Positions 5,215-5,891 of a DNA stretch of 5,891 bases are shown one piece after another. Location of the stretch: assembly GCA_045616985.1 (NCBI GenBank), contig JAZLHU010000018.1, positions 1 through 5,891 of the forward strand, written 5' to 3'. The translations under genes and the position numbers were made by a program. Positions within the stretch are counted from its first letter, which is position 1, and each line of letters begins with the position of its first letter. This stretch comes from RUG13409 sp045616985 (GTDB lineage: Bacteria > Bacillota > Clostridia > Peptostreptococcales > Anaerovoracaceae). The notes below the pieces were generated by a model. The model saw only the letters and a list, made by a program, of their open reading frames with translations. It searched no databases and had not been told where the DNA came from.

Positions 5215-5747
5215 ACAGGCTTTTCGGACATTTAAGCACAATAATTAAACATAAGCATTATGTAAGGCAGGCTTGCTTTAAGATGGGATTATACAAGCAG
5301 GGCCTGACCCATGATTTAAGCAAGTTTTCTCCTACGGAATTCTGGGCGGGAGTAAAGTATTTTGACGGAACTCACTCTCCTACTCAGGATGAACGAAGAG
5401 ACCTTGGCTATTCCGCCGCATGGCTCCACCATCAGGGAAGAAACAAACATCATTTTGAATACTGGATTGATTACACAGGTAAAAGCAGAGGCGAAAAAGC
5501 CCCTGTTCCGATGCCTCTAAAATATGTTGCGGAAATGGTTGCAGACAGATATGCCGCCTGCCGGACCTATTACAAAGAAGCATATACAAAAGCGGATTCC
5601 CTTAACTATTTTCTGAGAAGCAAGCCGCAAATCGCCATGCACGAGGATACAAAAGCTTTGCTTGAAAAAATCCTTATAATCATGGCAAACGAAAGCGAAG
5701 ATGCCGCCTTTTTATATGTGAAAAAGCTATTAAAAAATGACGCTTAA
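5211..5747 (+). CDS. DUF5662 family protein, possible HD-like metal protein
   Basis: This is a 178-residue soluble protein with no signal peptide or membrane segment. The segments THDLSKFSPTEFWAGV (33-48), AAWLHHQGRNKHHFEYW (69-85) and VADRYAA (110-116) are those I associate with DUF5662, whose members are often labelled catalase without experimental support. The ordered His-Asp (34-35), His-His (73-74), His-His (80-81) and Asp112 resemble the metal ligands of HD-domain phosphohydrolases, so a metal-dependent hydrolase is a reasonable guess but unproven. Its ATG overlaps the plsC stop as ATGA, with no separate promoter, so it is probably translationally coupled to the acyltransferase and may act in lipid or phosphate-ester metabolism. 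A terminator follows 33 bases after its stop. Confidence 0.85.
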   Translation: MNRLFGHLSTIIKHKHYVRQACFKMGLYKQGLTHDLSKFSPTEFWAGVKYFDGTHSPTQDERRDLGYSAAWLHHQGRNKHHFEYWIDYTGKSRGEKAPVPMPLKYVAEMVADRYAACRTYYKEAYTKADSLNYFLRSKPQIAMHEDTKALLEKILIIMANESEDAAFLYVKKLLKNDA

Positions 5748-5780
5748 AGCCAATGTCATTAAGTTAAGATGACGAAATGA

Positions 5781-5817
5781 AATACCTTCACTCCAAAAGG
5801 AGTGGGGGTATTTTTTT
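5781..5817 (+). terminator. Intrinsic terminator of the plsC-DUF5662 operon
   Basis: A 14-bp stem (5781-5794 with 5799-5812, two G-U pairs) closes an AAAA loop and runs into seven T residues (5811-5817). It lies 33 bases after the DUF5662 stop and ends the operon. The A residues before the stem could give some termination in the other direction too. Confidence 0.92.
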
Positions 5818-5843
5818 AACGAAAAATTTGATATTTTTTTTAA

Positions 5844-5872
5844 ATTTGTGTTGACAACCAACCAGATTTGTG
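5844..5872. repeat. Two ATTTGTG repeats 22 bp apart flanking GTTGACAAC
   Basis: ATTTGTG occurs at 5844-5850 and 5866-5872, about two helical turns apart. Between them GTTGACAAC (5850-5858) is palindromic around its central A and contains a perfect TTGACA -35 hexamer (5851-5856). No -10 hexamer is found at the right distance before the window ends. It may be part of the control region of a gene beyond the edge, but chance is possible. Confidence 0.25.
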
Positions 5873-5891
5873 CGGCCGCTTTTACAGGAAA

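Noticed and set aside
5755..5773. GTCAT / ATGAC hairpin after the DUF5662 stop
   Set aside because: It is a 5-bp stem with a 9-base loop and no T-run; the terminator at 5781-5817 explains the end of the operon.

Overview
The window looks like the chromosome of a low-GC Gram-positive bacterium of the class Clostridia, probably a relative of the Lachnospiraceae. That rests on the clostridial style of the TypA/BipA sequence, an AAGGAGG ribosome binding site, the compact Tyr recombinase, and a DUF5662 protein. No 16S or other taxonomic marker is present, so this is an inference.

Left part (1-1422) is accessory-looking DNA. It opens with the last 39 codons of an unidentified plus-strand gene (stop at 118-120). 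A near-consensus plus-strand promoter follows (134-162), firing into the 3' end of a minus-strand, apparently intact tyrosine recombinase (231-1067). Upstream of the recombinase are a probable promoter, a strong minus-strand terminator (1160-1185), a 17-bp perfect direct repeat in two copies exactly 64 bp apart that is interlaced with a 9-bp inverted repeat (1196-1283), and a 39-codon open frame that may be a gene remnant (1292-1411). This is the least explained part of the window and the best candidate for a small recombinase element with its recombination site.

Middle part (1423-4415, minus strand) is a ribosome-centred operon: typA/bipA, a translational GTPase that assists 50S assembly, followed by an RlmD/TrmA-family 23S rRNA uracil-C5 methyltransferase. 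The two reading frames touch at TGATG, which suggests translational coupling. The methyltransferase is about 80 residues shorter than usual and its cysteine pattern is rearranged. TypA carries an extra stretch of about 20 residues at the end of its GTPase domain.

Right part (4489-5817, plus strand) is a divergent two-gene operon: a membrane-anchored PlsC-type lysophosphatidate acyltransferase and a DUF5662 protein overlapping it by ATGA, closed by a clear intrinsic terminator at 5781-5817. The 73-bp divergent intergenic region holds a perfect 10-bp inverted repeat that could be a shared operator. The last 74 bases hold no gene that I can see.
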